Positions 1 through 7,051 of a stretch of 9,413 bases of DNA are shown in pieces. Under the pieces are notes generated by a model. That model saw only the letters and a program-made list of their open reading frames with translations, was not told the DNA's origin and did no database searches. The position numbers and the translations under genes are program-made. The DNA is from Deltaproteobacteria bacterium (lineage in GTDB: Bacteria > Desulfobacterota_B > Binatia > Bin18), in assembly GCA_012271025.1 (NCBI GenBank), contig JAAXHF010000701.1, positions 1 through 9,413 of the forward strand, written 5' to 3'. The number at the start of each line of letters is the position of its first letter. Position 1 is the stretch's first letter.

Positions 1-572
1 AACCAGATCGGCAGCCAGCCGTCGGCCACCTCGGCCGTCAGCCGCACGCTGCGCGGCTGCATGGTGGCCAGATAGACCGGCAGTTGGCGGGTGTGCAGGA
101 TGGATTTCAGCGGTTTGCCCAGGCCGGTCGCCCCCGGTCCCTGATAGGGCAGCTGATAGGCTTTGCCGTCCAGGCTGACCGGTTCCTCCCGCGCCCAGAT
201 CTTGCGCAGAATCTCGACATACTCGCGCAGCCGGGCCACCGGCTTGTCGTACGGCGTGCCGTGCCAGCCCTCGATGACCTGTGGACCCGACAGCCCCAGG
301 CCGACCAGAACCCGGCCCTCGGACAGGGCATCGAGGGTTGACATGGTCATCGCGCACATGGCCGGGGTGCGTCCGGCCAGCTGCATGATGCCGGTGCCGA
401 GCTTCAGCCGCGTCGTCTTGGCCGCCAGGTAGGCCAGCGGGGTCACCGCGTCCGAGCCGTAGGCTTCGGCGCTCCATACCGAGTCATAGCCGAGCCGCTC
501 GGCCTCAAGAATATGTTCCATCGGCAGCCGAATCTGTCCGCCGGAATAGCCGATCCCAATACCCAGTTTCAT
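1..572 (-). CDS. LLM-class F420-dependent oxidoreductase (partial, C-terminus off window)
   Basis: The gene reads leftward from ATG at 572-570 and runs off the left edge, leaving 190 N-terminal residues. It begins [12 protein letters not shown], the first beta strand of a luciferase-like TIM barrel. Family blocks follow: [16 protein letters not shown] (about 55-70), [12 protein letters not shown] (about 76-87) with [15 protein letters not shown] (about 91-105), then LPVYLATMQ and [10 protein letters not shown] at the end of the visible part. The SGPQVxEGWHG block is typical of the F420-binding branch of the family rather than the FMN branch. Such enzymes move hydride between F420H2 and small organic substrates in the cytoplasm; the substrate here cannot be read. 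A GGGGG-rich ribosome binding site lies about 10 nt before the ATG. The gene is divergent from the antitoxin-like gene. The family call is firm, the F420 dependence is inferred from motifs, and the visible part is intact. Confidence 0.9.
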   Translation of the reverse strand, partial: MKLGIGIGYSGGQIRLPMEHILEAERLGYDSVWSAEAYGSDAVTPLAYLAAKTTRLKLGTGIMQLAGRTPAMCAMTMSTLDALSEGRVLVGLGLSGPQVIEGWHGTPYDKPVARLREYVEILRKIWAREEPVSLDGKAYQLPYQGPGATGLGKPLKSILHTRQLPVYLATMQPRSVRLTAEVADGWLPIW

Positions 573-680
573 ACCCAACCCCCTTGCTGCGCGTCAGTTG
601 CTGGGCCTACCGCTATCGGTGGGCTGGCGGGGAGTCAAGCCGGGGGGTATCCGGGCCGGATTTTCGGGCCCAGCTTTCGA

Positions 681-710
681 TTGACACCAGACCCCGCAAT
701 GACCGAAAAT
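681..710 (+). promoter_or_regulatory. Candidate promoter giving a leaderless mRNA for the antitoxin-like gene
   Basis: A perfect -35 hexamer TTGACA (681-686) is followed after 18 nt by GAAAAT (705-710), a 4/6 match to the -10 consensus. Transcription would begin near 717-718, on the ATG at 718 itself, so the transcript would have almost no leader. This fits the lack of a properly spaced Shine-Dalgarno sequence before 718. The -10 match is modest, so this is a hypothesis. Confidence 0.35.
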
Positions 711-717
711 GGGACGC

Positions 718-1146
718 ATGAACGAATCAATCAATACCAAACAGCTGCGGTCTCGCTTGGGCAGCTATCTGACCCAGGTCGAGCAAGGTCTCACCCTGGT
801 TGTGACTCGGCAAGGACAGGCCATTGCCGAGCTGCGGCCCTACGGGGGAGCCCAGGAGCAAAACGGCCACGCCGAACCGGACGCCGCGCCCCCGGCCGAC
901 CCGCCATCCATGCCGCCAGGCATGAGCGCGCTGGGTCTGACCGCCTATCAGTACAATCTGGACAAACCTGAAGAACCGACACCGGACGAGTCTGCGGCGG
1001 AGCAGGCCGAGCAGAACGACCACGCCGAACCGCTTGAGGCGGACAGCGCCGAGCCTCCTCCTCCTTCGCCGCCGGCCAAGCGTCGCCGCGCGAGCCGTTC
1101 CGGCAAGCCGAAGCGCCGGACCGCTGCCCGGAAAAAATCTTCTTAA
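718..1146 (+). CDS. Phd/YefM (prevent-host-death) antitoxin-like protein with acidic linker and basic tail
   Basis: The protein has 142 residues from ATG 718; an in-frame ATG at 709 would add three. Residues 1-42 look like a Phd/YefM/VapB-type N-terminal DNA-binding domain: INTKQLRSRLGSYLTQVEQG, then a beta hairpin LVVTRQGQAIAELRPY. This domain normally binds the operator of a toxin-antitoxin operon as a dimer. The rest is unusual. Residues 43-120 form a low-complexity linker rich in Pro, Ala, Glu and Asp, with one less repetitive patch (GLTAYQYNLD). The last 22 residues have 12 Lys or Arg, such as KRRRASRSGKPKRR, like a histone H1-type nucleic-acid tail. Most antitoxins of this family are about 75-95 residues with a toxin-binding C-terminus. 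No toxin gene follows: the next gene is convergent and ends 29 nt away. It may be an orphan regulator or nucleoid-binding protein. The N-terminal family call is good; the function is unknown. Confidence 0.75.
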   Translation: MNESINTKQLRSRLGSYLTQVEQGLTLVVTRQGQAIAELRPYGGAQEQNGHAEPDAAPPADPPSMPPGMSALGLTAYQYNLDKPEEPTPDESAAEQAEQNDHAEPLEADSAEPPPPSPPAKRRRASRSGKPKRRTAARKKSS

Positions 1147-1175
1147 TACCTGGATACCCGGTGTGCCCGGCCAGC

Positions 1176-1805
1176 CTACAGCCGGCGCTCCAGCGCCCAC
1201 AGGATCAGCTCGGTGACCCCGTCCTCGCCCCATTCGCCGGAGTCAAGCTGTAGATGGTAGCCCTGGGGGTCGCGCCATTCGGCCTGGTAGCAGTTGTGGA
1301 CATAGTCGGTCCGCAGCTTATCCATGCCGGCAATCCGCCGCTCGGCCTCTGTATGGGTCAGCTTTTCGACCTCCATAGCGCGCTTGATGCGCGCCTCCAT
1401 GGGGGCGAACACAAAGACGTGCAGGGTATTCGGTCGCTCGGCCAGAATATAGTTGCTGGCCCGCCCGACAATGATCGCCTTGCCCTCTGTGGCGACATCT
1501 TCGATCAGCCTGCGGGTCAGCCGGGCCAGCTGCGTATCGCTCAGGCGCAGCGGGGGAGGAATGTTATAGGCGGTCTCAAAGCCGCCCACGCCAAAAAAGC
1601 CGACCGCCCGCTCAATGAATGAGCCGACCCGCTCGTCTTTGTTTTCCACATAGCCTTCGGCAACGTGTTGCTGCGAGGCAATCGCCCGCACGATCTCTTT
1701 ATCCCAGACTGACCAGCCCAGCCGCTGACCGAGTGCACGGGCGATGAGACTGCCGCCGCTCCCGTACTGGTGCGACAGGGTGAGCATCGGCGCTGTTGTG
1801 GTCAT
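1176..1805 (-). CDS. Cytidylate kinase-like family protein
   Basis: The protein has 209 residues. Its start at ATG 1805 is supported by AAAGGA a few bases upstream. It resembles the cytidylate kinase-like family (Pfam PF13189). The N-terminal block LTLSHQYGSGGSLIARALG (about 8-26) is the glycine-rich nucleotide loop. It has His where relatives usually have Arg (SRQYGSGG) and no classical GKS/T lysine. Next come WDKEIV (34-39), the acidic NKDER stretch (55-59), IIVGRASNYIL (111-121), and the LID-like RIKRAMEVEKL through DKLRTDYVHNCY block with EWRDPQGYHLQLDSG near the C-terminus. The fold belongs with nucleoside monophosphate kinases, but the substrate of this branch is generally not established, so cmk would be a risky name. 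It is a cytoplasmic protein with no signal or membrane segment. It is convergent with the antitoxin-like gene and divergent from glpK. No frameshift is seen. Confidence 0.85.
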   Translation of the reverse strand: MTTTAPMLTLSHQYGSGGSLIARALGQRLGWSVWDKEIVRAIASQQHVAEGYVENKDERVGSFIERAVGFFGVGGFETAYNIPPPLRLSDTQLARLTRRLIEDVATEGKAIIVGRASNYILAERPNTLHVFVFAPMEARIKRAMEVEKLTHTEAERRIAGMDKLRTDYVHNCYQAEWRDPQGYHLQLDSGEWGEDGVTELILWALERRL

Positions 1806-1940
1806 GGTGTGTTCCTTTCGTGTGTCATCCGCCGCGCTGAACCTTCAGGCGCTGCTGACTCTCGCTAGCAAGCAAACACGCACAGTGCAAGTACAGATAC
1901 CCGGGCCTGTGTATCCCGCGCCTGCGGTCTGATTTACACT

Positions 1941-1956
1941 GAGCGGGCGCCCGCTC
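1941..1956. promoter_or_regulatory. Perfect 16-bp palindrome between a -10-like element and glpK
   Basis: GAGCGGGCGCCCGCTC equals its own reverse complement. It sits directly after TACACT (1935-1940), a 4/6 match to the -10 consensus, and 34 nt before the glpK ATG. If that -10 is used, transcription starts inside the palindrome, where a repressor dimer could block initiation. No convincing -35 is seen at the right distance, which would fit an activator-dependent promoter. In RNA the same bases could form a short GC hairpin at the 5' end. The palindrome is certain; the operator role is inferred. Confidence 0.45.
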
Positions 1957-1990
1957 CCCCGATCTTCGGCGTGCGCAGGAAAGGCGTGGC

Positions 1991-3481
1991 ATGCGATACA
2001 TCCTGGCCCTCGATCAGGGCACGAGTAGCTCGCGGGCGGTTGTGGTTGACCGGGCCGGTCGTGTTCGAGCCGTGGCCCAGCGCGAGCTGAGCCCGGTCTA
2101 TCCCCAGCCCGGCTGGGTTGAACAGGACCCGAACGAAATCTGGGCGTCTCAGGCGGCGGTGGTGGGTGAAGTCCTCCAGGCCGCCCGGCTGTCGGGCGCG
2201 GACATCGCGGCCATGGGAATCAGCAACCAGCGCGAGACGACTATTGTCTGGGATCGGCAGACCGGTCGGCCGATCTGGAATGCCATCGTGTGGCAAGACC
2301 GTCGTACCGCCGAGCTGTGCGGCCGGCTGCGGGACGAGGGCCGGGCAGACCTGTTCCGGCGCAAAACCGGTCTGGTCCTGGACGCCTACTTTTCGGGCAC
2401 CAAGCTGGCCTGGCTGCTCGACCGGGTGCCGGACGCCCGGCGTCGGGCCGAACAGGGGCGGCTGGCCTTTGGCACGGTTGACAGCTGGCTGGTGTGGCAG
2501 CTGACCAAGGGGCGGGCGCACCTGACCGATGTGACCAACGCCTCGCGGACCCTGTTGTACAATATCCATACCGGCGAGTGGGATGCCGAGCTGCTCGAAG
2601 TCCTGAACATTCCGCCCGGCCTGCTGCCCGAGGTGCGGCCCTCAAGCCAGGTGTGTGCCGAGACTGCAACCGAGCTGTGGGGGGCGGCCATCCCGATCGC
2701 CGGCTTGGCCGGCGACCAGCAGGCGGCCCTGTTCGGTCAGCGCTGCCATACGCCGGGCACGGTCAAGAACACGTATGGCACGGGCTGTTTTCTGCTCATG
2801 CCGACCGGCGCCCGGGCGGTTCGCTCCGACCACCGGCTGCTGACCACCCCGGCCTGGCAGCTCAGCGGACGGACGCTCTACGCGCTCGAGGGCAGCGTGT
2901 TTATCGGTGGGGCGGTTGTCCAGTGGCTGCGCGACGGCCTGGGAATGATTCGCGCCTCGGCCGAGGTCGAGCCCCTGGCCGCCAGCGTGCCCGACACCGG
3001 CGGCGTGTACCTGGTGCCGGCGTTTGCCGGGCTCGGCGCACCGCACTGGGACCCCTACGCCCGTGGCACCCTGGTCGGCTTGACGCGGGGAACGAGCGCC
3101 GCCCACATCGCCCGCGCCGCGCTGGAAAGCATCGCCTATCAGTCGCGCGATGTGGTCGCCGCCATGGAGGCCGACGCCGGGCTGAGCCTGACCGAGCTGC
3201 GGGTTGACGGCGGGGCAACGGCCAACAATCTGCTCATGCAGTTTCAGGCCGATATTCTCGGCGTCCCGGTGGTCCGTCCCCGGGTTACGGAGACGAGCGC
3301 CCTGGGAGCCGCCTATCTGGCCGGTCTGGCCGTTGGCTACTGGACGGACCAGAGCCAGCTGGACGCCCAGTGGCAGGTCGAGCGGATCTTCGAGCCAAGC
3401 ATGCCGGCGGATCGGCGTACCGCCCTGATTGCCGACTGGCAGCGGGCGGTCGAGCGGGCCAAGGCGTGGGCGACGCCGTAA
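1991..3481 (+). CDS. glpK: Glycerol kinase
   Basis: The 496-residue protein has the usual family length and phosphorylates glycerol to sn-glycerol 3-phosphate using ATP. The FGGY N-terminal phosphate loop is [14 protein letters not shown] (about 5-18). The glycerol-binding residues of the E. coli enzyme are all recognisable: Arg81-Glu82 in SNQRETT, Trp101 in VWQDRRT, Tyr133 in DAYFSGTK, and the catalytic Asp242 in [14 protein letters not shown] signatures appear around NTYGTGCF (260-267), HWDPYARG (352-359) and [17 protein letters not shown] (403-419). The start is supported by AGGAAAGG (1977-1984), about 7 nt before the ATG. The loop that binds fructose 1,6-bisphosphate in E. coli (GGTR before IPI) reads WGAA before IPI here, so that arginine is missing and FBP inhibition is unlikely. 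No HPr-phosphorylated histidine of the Gram-positive type is seen in the same loop. There is no glpF or glpD in the window. The identification is very secure. Confidence 0.97.
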   Translation: MRYILALDQGTSSSRAVVVDRAGRVRAVAQRELSPVYPQPGWVEQDPNEIWASQAAVVGEVLQAARLSGADIAAMGISNQRETTIVWDRQTGRPIWNAIVWQDRRTAELCGRLRDEGRADLFRRKTGLVLDAYFSGTKLAWLLDRVPDARRRAEQGRLAFGTVDSWLVWQLTKGRAHLTDVTNASRTLLYNIHTGEWDAELLEVLNIPPGLLPEVRPSSQVCAETATELWGAAIPIAGLAGDQQAALFGQRCHTPGTVKNTYGTGCFLLMPTGARAVRSDHRLLTTPAWQLSGRTLYALEGSVFIGGAVVQWLRDGLGMIRASAEVEPLAASVPDTGGVYLVPAFAGLGAPHWDPYARGTLVGLTRGTSAAHIARAALESIAYQSRDVVAAMEADAGLSLTELRVDGGATANNLLMQFQADILGVPVVRPRVTETSALGAAYLAGLAVGYWTDQSQLDAQWQVERIFEPSMPADRRTALIADWQRAVERAKAWATP

Positions 3482-3503
3482 AGGGCAGACAGCTGCGTAC
3501 CGC

Positions 3504-5159
3504 CTAGCCGATCCACTCGGCCATGCGCTCGCCGAGCATGATCGCCGTGGCGTTGGCCGGACGGCGGACCACGTTGGGCTGAATGGAGGTATCGGCCACC
3601 CGCAGCCCGTCCACACCGCGCACCCGGCCGAACTGATCGACCACTGCGGTCAGGTCAGCGTCCGGTCCCATTTTGCAGCTGCCCGACATGTGGATGGCGG
3701 TCCCCAGCGTCGTATACATCCAGTGATCCAGAGCCTGATCCGTGGCCAGCTGGGCATCGTTGGGCACCGTCCGCTCCGACACCAGCGGCTTGAACACGCG
3801 GCTGTCCATGAGGTCGATGACCAGCCGAACCCCCTCGCGCATGCGCTGACGGTCGAGCGGGTCGGACAGATAGTGATAGTGCAGCTCGGGCTGGACATAC
3901 GGGTCGGCCGAGACGAGGCGCATCTCGCCCTTGCTGCGCGCTTCCTGAAGCGAGCTGCCGATCATCAGGTCGCGCCCGCGCCGAACCTGCTCGAACAGCC
4001 GCTTGACCGAAATCCCGCGCATGGCGGCCAGGGTTTTGAAGGGATGGCGCAAAAAGGACGGCAGGCCGGGCAGCTGGGCGCCGTCCTTGCGACTGGCGGT
4101 GACAAACGAGTCGGTCATCGAAAAGCAGAACGGCAGGATTTCCATGTCGCCCCGGGTGGTCGAGCCCTCGGCGGTGTAGTGCAGGCCGGTTTGCAGCATC
4201 GGCATGCCCGGATAGGTGTGGGGCGTCTTCCTGGTCTTGTACATGATCATCACCGCCGGGTGATCGGTGAAGTCTTTGCCCACGTAGGGCGAGTCGTGCA
4301 GCACCGGGATATCATATTGGCGCAGCTCGTCGGCCGGCCCAATGCCCGACAGCAGCAGCAGGTGGGGCGACTTGACCGCGCCGGCACTGAGGATGATCTC
4401 CCCGCCGTGCACGACTTGGCGCTCGCCCCGTCTATCGACCTCCACCCCGACCGCCCGGCGACCCTCAAACACCACCCGTCTGACGTGGGACTCGCCCCAC
4501 ACGTGTAGATTTGAGCGGTGCAGGTTGGGCGTCAGATAGGTCACCGCAGTATTCATCCGAATCCCGTCGATGTTGTTGAGCGGCAGGGAGCCGACCCCGA
4601 TGGAGTCGGGATGGTTCATGTCCGGGTCTTCGGGGTGACCGGCGTCCAGACAGGCCTGGACAAAGGCCTGCTGGATCGCGTTCCACTCGCCCGGCTTGGG
4701 CCGCCGGACTGGAATCGGGCCGTCGGCGCCGTGGAAATCGTTCTGGATGGCCTGATCCTGGATATCCTGGTCGGCCTCCAGCTTCTTGAAATAGGGCAGG
4801 ACTTTGTCATACGTCCAGGCGTCGTTGCCCAGCTCGGCCCAGCCGTCAAAGTCCTGCGGCACGCCGCGGATGAAGACCGTGCCATTCAGGGCGCTTGAGC
4901 CGCCGACGACTTTTCCGCGCGGCACCGAGTAGGGCAGTTCGGGGGTCAGGTTGGCCTTGAACGACCAGTTGTTGGGGTGACCGGGAAAACTCGAGGCCAT
5001 GGAGCCGCCCTGTTGCAGGACATCGGGAAACTCGTCAATGCGTTCATAGTGCGGGCCGGCGTCTAGCAGCAGGACCGAGCACTGGGGATTTTCTGATAGC
5101 CGGGCCGCCAGCGGACAACCGGCCGAGCCGGCTCCAACGATGATCACGTCGTACTCCAT
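3504..5159 (-). CDS. GMC-family FAD-dependent oxidoreductase (alcohol/choline dehydrogenase-like)
   Basis: The 551-residue flavoenzyme starts at ATG 5159, with GAGGAAG (5170-5164) as ribosome binding site. The FAD dinucleotide fold is VGAGSAG (8-14), with an acidic residue ending the second strand (LLDAGP, Asp33). The first GMC signature lies at about 80-99 (PRGKVVGGSSALNG and onward). The second is GAVKSPHLLLLSGIGP (260-275). The catalytic pair is probably His490 in IHMSGSCKMG and Asn536 in RRPANATAIML, as expected for GMC dehydrogenases. Length and motifs match choline dehydrogenase and alcohol dehydrogenase relatives. The substrate cannot be told, and MftG-type members are an alternative, though no mycofactocin genes are visible. 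There is no signal peptide or membrane helix, so it should be cytoplasmic. Its 3' end lies 22 nt from the convergent glpK. The leader carries a promoter and a three-box repeat, described separately, so it is probably transcribed and regulated on its own. Confidence 0.93.
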   Translation of the reverse strand: MEYDVIIVGAGSAGCPLAARLSENPQCSVLLLDAGPHYERIDEFPDVLQQGGSMASSFPGHPNNWSFKANLTPELPYSVPRGKVVGGSSALNGTVFIRGVPQDFDGWAELGNDAWTYDKVLPYFKKLEADQDIQDQAIQNDFHGADGPIPVRRPKPGEWNAIQQAFVQACLDAGHPEDPDMNHPDSIGVGSLPLNNIDGIRMNTAVTYLTPNLHRSNLHVWGESHVRRVVFEGRRAVGVEVDRRGERQVVHGGEIILSAGAVKSPHLLLLSGIGPADELRQYDIPVLHDSPYVGKDFTDHPAVMIMYKTRKTPHTYPGMPMLQTGLHYTAEGSTTRGDMEILPFCFSMTDSFVTASRKDGAQLPGLPSFLRHPFKTLAAMRGISVKRLFEQVRRGRDLMIGSSLQEARSKGEMRLVSADPYVQPELHYHYLSDPLDRQRMREGVRLVIDLMDSRVFKPLVSERTVPNDAQLATDQALDHWMYTTLGTAIHMSGSCKMGPDADLTAVVDQFGRVRGVDGLRVADTSIQPNVVRRPANATAIMLGERMAEWIG

Positions 5160-5170
5160 AGCTCTTCCTC

Positions 5171-5236
5171 ACGATTCCCTTTCAAAGGAAATCGTAATCA
5201 CAACGCGCTATCTCAGAGGACATCACGATTTCCTTT
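5171..5236 (-). promoter_or_regulatory. Three-box repeat in the GMC gene leader: tandem operator or switching RNA hairpins
   Basis: Read on the minus strand, the leader carries AAAGGAAATCGT (5236-5225), its exact reverse complement ACGATTTCCTTT (5195-5184), and AAAGGGAATCGT (5182-5171), which has one difference from the first copy. Boxes 2 and 3 form a near-perfect inverted repeat around a single base. In RNA box 2 can pair with the upstream copy (12 Watson-Crick pairs, extendable to 15 with one G-U) or with the downstream copy (about 10 pairs with one G-U and a 5-nt loop), but not both. The downstream hairpin ends exactly where the GAGGAAG ribosome binding site begins. This could be a translational switch, or at DNA level three half-sites for a repressor. 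The repeats are read directly; the role is inferred. Confidence 0.6.
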
Positions 5237-5254
5237 CCAGCCAACAGCTGGGCG

Positions 5255-5284
5255 ATTATCGGGCGGGCTGCTGCGGGCTGTCAA
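5255..5284 (-). promoter_or_regulatory. Sigma70-type promoter for the GMC oxidoreductase gene
   Basis: On the minus strand a perfect TTGACA (5284-5279) is followed after 18 nt by GATAAT (5260-5255), a 5/6 match to the -10 consensus. This is the best promoter match I see in the window. Transcription would start near 5248, giving a leader of about 89 nt before the ATG at 5159 and placing all three repeat boxes inside the transcribed leader. It lies between the tupA stop and the GMC gene, so the latter need not depend on tup read-through. Confidence 0.6.
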
Positions 5285-5346
5285 GCTGTGCCTCGTGTGG
5301 GTGGTGTCTCACTTTGCAATGCTCTTTTCGGGGAGGAGGCGGGCAA

Positions 5347-6225
5347 TCATTGGCGAACTGAGACACTCCCCTCCTGCGTCCTTTTTTGGTGGTGCTCGGC
5401 GGCGTTGGGAAAAAAGAGCTGCTGCCCGTCAATCACATAGGCGGCGATCAGCCGTTGCGCCTCGGGACCGATCAGCCAGTCGATAAACGCCTGAGCCTGG
5501 GTGGCTTTGACGTGGGGATGCCTGACCGGGTTGACCAGGATGACGCTGTACTGATTGCGCAGCCGGGAGTCACCCTCGACCAGCACCCGCAGGTCGGCCT
5601 TGTTCCGGAAGCTGATCCACGTGCCTCGGTCGGTCAGGGTATAGCCCGCCATGCCAACCGTGGTGTTCAGGGTCGCGCCCATGCCCGAGCCGGTCTCCCG
5701 GTACCAGCTGCCGCTGGCTGCGGTGGGGTCAAGACCGCTGAGCCGCCACAGGCTCTGCTCTTTTTTATGCGTGCCGCTGTCGTCGCCGCGCGATACAAAC
5801 ACCGCCCGGCTGGTGGCGATTCGTGTCAGCGCCGCCGGCGCATCGCTCAACCCGCCGACGCCGGCCGGGTCGGCCGCCGGTCCGACAATCACGAAATCGT
5901 TGGACATCACCGCCTGTCGTTTCACACCCCAGCCGTCGGCCACAAACTGCTCCTCGGCAGCCTTGGCGTGGACGAAGACGACATCGGCGTCGCCATTCCG
6001 GGCGTTTCTCAGGGCTTGGCCGGTCCCGACCGCCACCACCCGAACCTGAGTGCCGGTCCGACTCTGAAAGTGGGGCAGCAGGTAGTCGAACAGACCCGAG
6101 TTCTGGGTCGAGGTGGTGGACTGGACGACGATGAACGGCTCCGCAGCCTGAGCCAGCCCAGCCCCGAGCGCCATGACGACACCTATTGCAGGCAGGAGCA
6201 GCGTGAAACGGAGGGGGCGGGACAT
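5347..6225 (-). CDS. tupA: Tungstate ABC transporter substrate-binding protein
   Basis: The protein has 292 residues from ATG 6225. The open frame extends 48 codons further upstream, but that part overlaps the ATPase gene and reads nothing like the family. The chosen start is followed by a Sec signal peptide: MSRPLR, a hydrophobic stretch to about residue 24, and AQA (25-27) as likely cleavage site. So it is an exported, periplasmic binding protein. Family marks are QSTTSTQNSGLFDYLLPHF (35-53, the oxyanion-binding TTS segment), VGTGQAL (66-72), DADVVFVHA (79-87), MSNDFVIVGP (107-116), SRGDDSGTH (145-153) and the later GSGMGATLN segment. These are TupA features; ModA and WtpA relatives look different. 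Selectivity for tungstate over molybdate is a family property and is not proven here. It is the last gene of the tup operon, 37 nt after the ATPase stop, with a weak GAAGAG ribosome binding site. Confidence 0.88.
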   Translation of the reverse strand: MSRPLRFTLLLPAIGVVMALGAGLAQAAEPFIVVQSTTSTQNSGLFDYLLPHFQSRTGTQVRVVAVGTGQALRNARNGDADVVFVHAKAAEEQFVADGWGVKRQAVMSNDFVIVGPAADPAGVGGLSDAPAALTRIATSRAVFVSRGDDSGTHKKEQSLWRLSGLDPTAASGSWYRETGSGMGATLNTTVGMAGYTLTDRGTWISFRNKADLRVLVEGDSRLRNQYSVILVNPVRHPHVKATQAQAFIDWLIGPEAQRLIAAYVIDGQQLFFPNAAEHHQKRTQEGSVSVRQ

Positions 6226-6262
6226 GGTGGTCTCTTCTATCGGTCTGAAACGCGGTCGCGGC

Positions 6263-7051
6263 CTACAGCACCAGCCGCCCCTCAAGATAGGCCCGGGCCG
6301 GTTCCGAGCGTGGACGTGCAAAGAACTCTTCGGCCGGGGTATGCTCGGCAATCCGGCCGTGGTGAACAAACACGACCTCGTCGGCGATCCGCCGGGCTTG
6401 GCCGATATCGTGGGTGACCAGCATGATTTTGGCTCCCCGGCTGTCCGCGGTGTGGATCAGGCTTTCTATGGCGGCCACCGCAGCCGGGTCGAGACTGGCG
6501 GTCGGCTCATCAAGCAGCAACACCTCCGGCTCCAGGCCGAGCGCTCGCACCAGGGCCAGCCGCTGCTGCTCACCGGCCGACAGCACCCGGGCCGGGCGGC
6601 TGGCGACAGCGGACAGACCGGCCAACTCAAGCAGTCGGGCCAAGCGCTGGGAGCGATCCTCGGACGGAGCCGGCCGCAGCCCCAGGGCAAAACGCAGATT
6701 GGCCCTGACCGAGCGACGCAGCAGTACCGGACGTTGAAAGACCATGGCCTGACGCCGTCGCACGGCCGCCCCCCAGCCCGTCTGTCCCCACGCAATCGTG
6801 CCCGAGGTCGGTCGCAACAGTCCGTGCAAGAGCCGCAACAGCAGGCTTTTTCCCGCGCCGTTGGCGCCCATGATCACCGTGCGGGGACCGGCTTCCAGTC
6901 TCAGGTCAATCCCTCTGATCAGCGCGGTTCCGCTCACGCTATACACCAACTGGCTCACCCGCAGCGGCAGCATAGCCTGACCTGTGTGATCAGGCACAGA
7001 GGCTGAACCCCCTGTGAGCGGAGGAGCCTCGGCCTCCTTCGGACTAGCCAT
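6263..7051 (-). CDS. tupC: Tungstate ABC transporter ATP-binding protein
   Basis: The 262-residue ABC ATPase has all the motifs in order: Walker A GANGAGKS (62-69), Q-loop MVFQ (Gln106), signature LSAGEQQRLALVRAL (157-171), Walker B LLLDEP (178-183) and H-loop VTHD (His214). The signature reads LSAGE where LSGGE is commoner, a tolerated variant. It powers import of the oxyanion delivered by the binding protein through the permease. The ATG at 7051 overlaps the permease stop in ATGGCTAG (8 nt), indicating translational coupling. The first 27 or so residues are a polar extension before the ABC domain proper, so Met27 (AMLPLRVSQL) is a possible later start. There is no C-terminal TOBE/Mop oxyanion-sensing domain of the kind found in ModC; the length suits TupC. 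The tungstate assignment rests on the neighbouring permease and binding protein. Confidence 0.88.
   Translation of the reverse strand: MASPKEAEAPPLTGGSASVPDHTGQAMLPLRVSQLVYSVSGTALIRGIDLRLEAGPRTVIMGANGAGKSLLLRLLHGLLRPTSGTIAWGQTGWGAAVRRRQAMVFQRPVLLRRSVRANLRFALGLRPAPSEDRSQRLARLLELAGLSAVASRPARVLSAGEQQRLALVRALGLEPEVLLLDEPTASLDPAAVAAIESLIHTADSRGAKIMLVTHDIGQARRIADEVVFVHHGRIAEHTPAEEFFARPRSEPARAYLEGRLVL

Noticed and set aside
513..1233. Open frames around the antitoxin-like gene as a possible toxin partner
   Set aside because: The frames at 513-971 (plus), 727-1233 (minus) and 1034-1216 (plus) overlap it out of frame and show no PIN, RelE or Doc features.
1897..1926. Imperfect direct repeat (ATACCCGGGCCTG / TATCCCGCGCCTG) upstream of glpK
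   Set aside because: The copies differ in length and at several bases; in GC-rich DNA this is weak evidence for a real repeat.
3482..3503. Bidirectional terminator between glpK and the GMC gene
   Set aside because: The 22-nt gap has no convincing stem with a T-run on either strand.
2642..3616. A 324-codon open frame on the minus strand across glpK
   Set aside because: It is a mirror of glpK. Its residues are typical of GC-rich antisense translation, with no domain, and the plus-strand frame is an unmistakable glycerol kinase.
3429..4508. A 359-codon open frame on the plus strand over the GMC gene
   Set aside because: It lies wholly antisense to a full-length, motif-complete flavoenzyme and overlaps the glpK end. 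It shows no family resemblance.
5885..5900. Further copies of the GMC leader box (GAAATCGT occurs near 5892 and near 9378)
   Set aside because: Only eight of the 12 bases match and both lie inside coding sequence, so chance is the simpler explanation.
6226..6369. Longer N-terminus for tupA (start at 6369)
   Set aside because: The extra 48 codons lie mostly inside tupC and would hide the clear signal peptide that begins at 6225.
5386..6417. A 343-codon open frame on the plus strand over tupA
   Set aside because: It is antisense to tupA and part of tupC. It has no signal, domain or ribosome binding site.
6173..7006. A 277-codon plus-strand open frame over tupC
   Set aside because: It is antisense to an ABC ATPase with every motif present, and its composition is that of a shadow frame.
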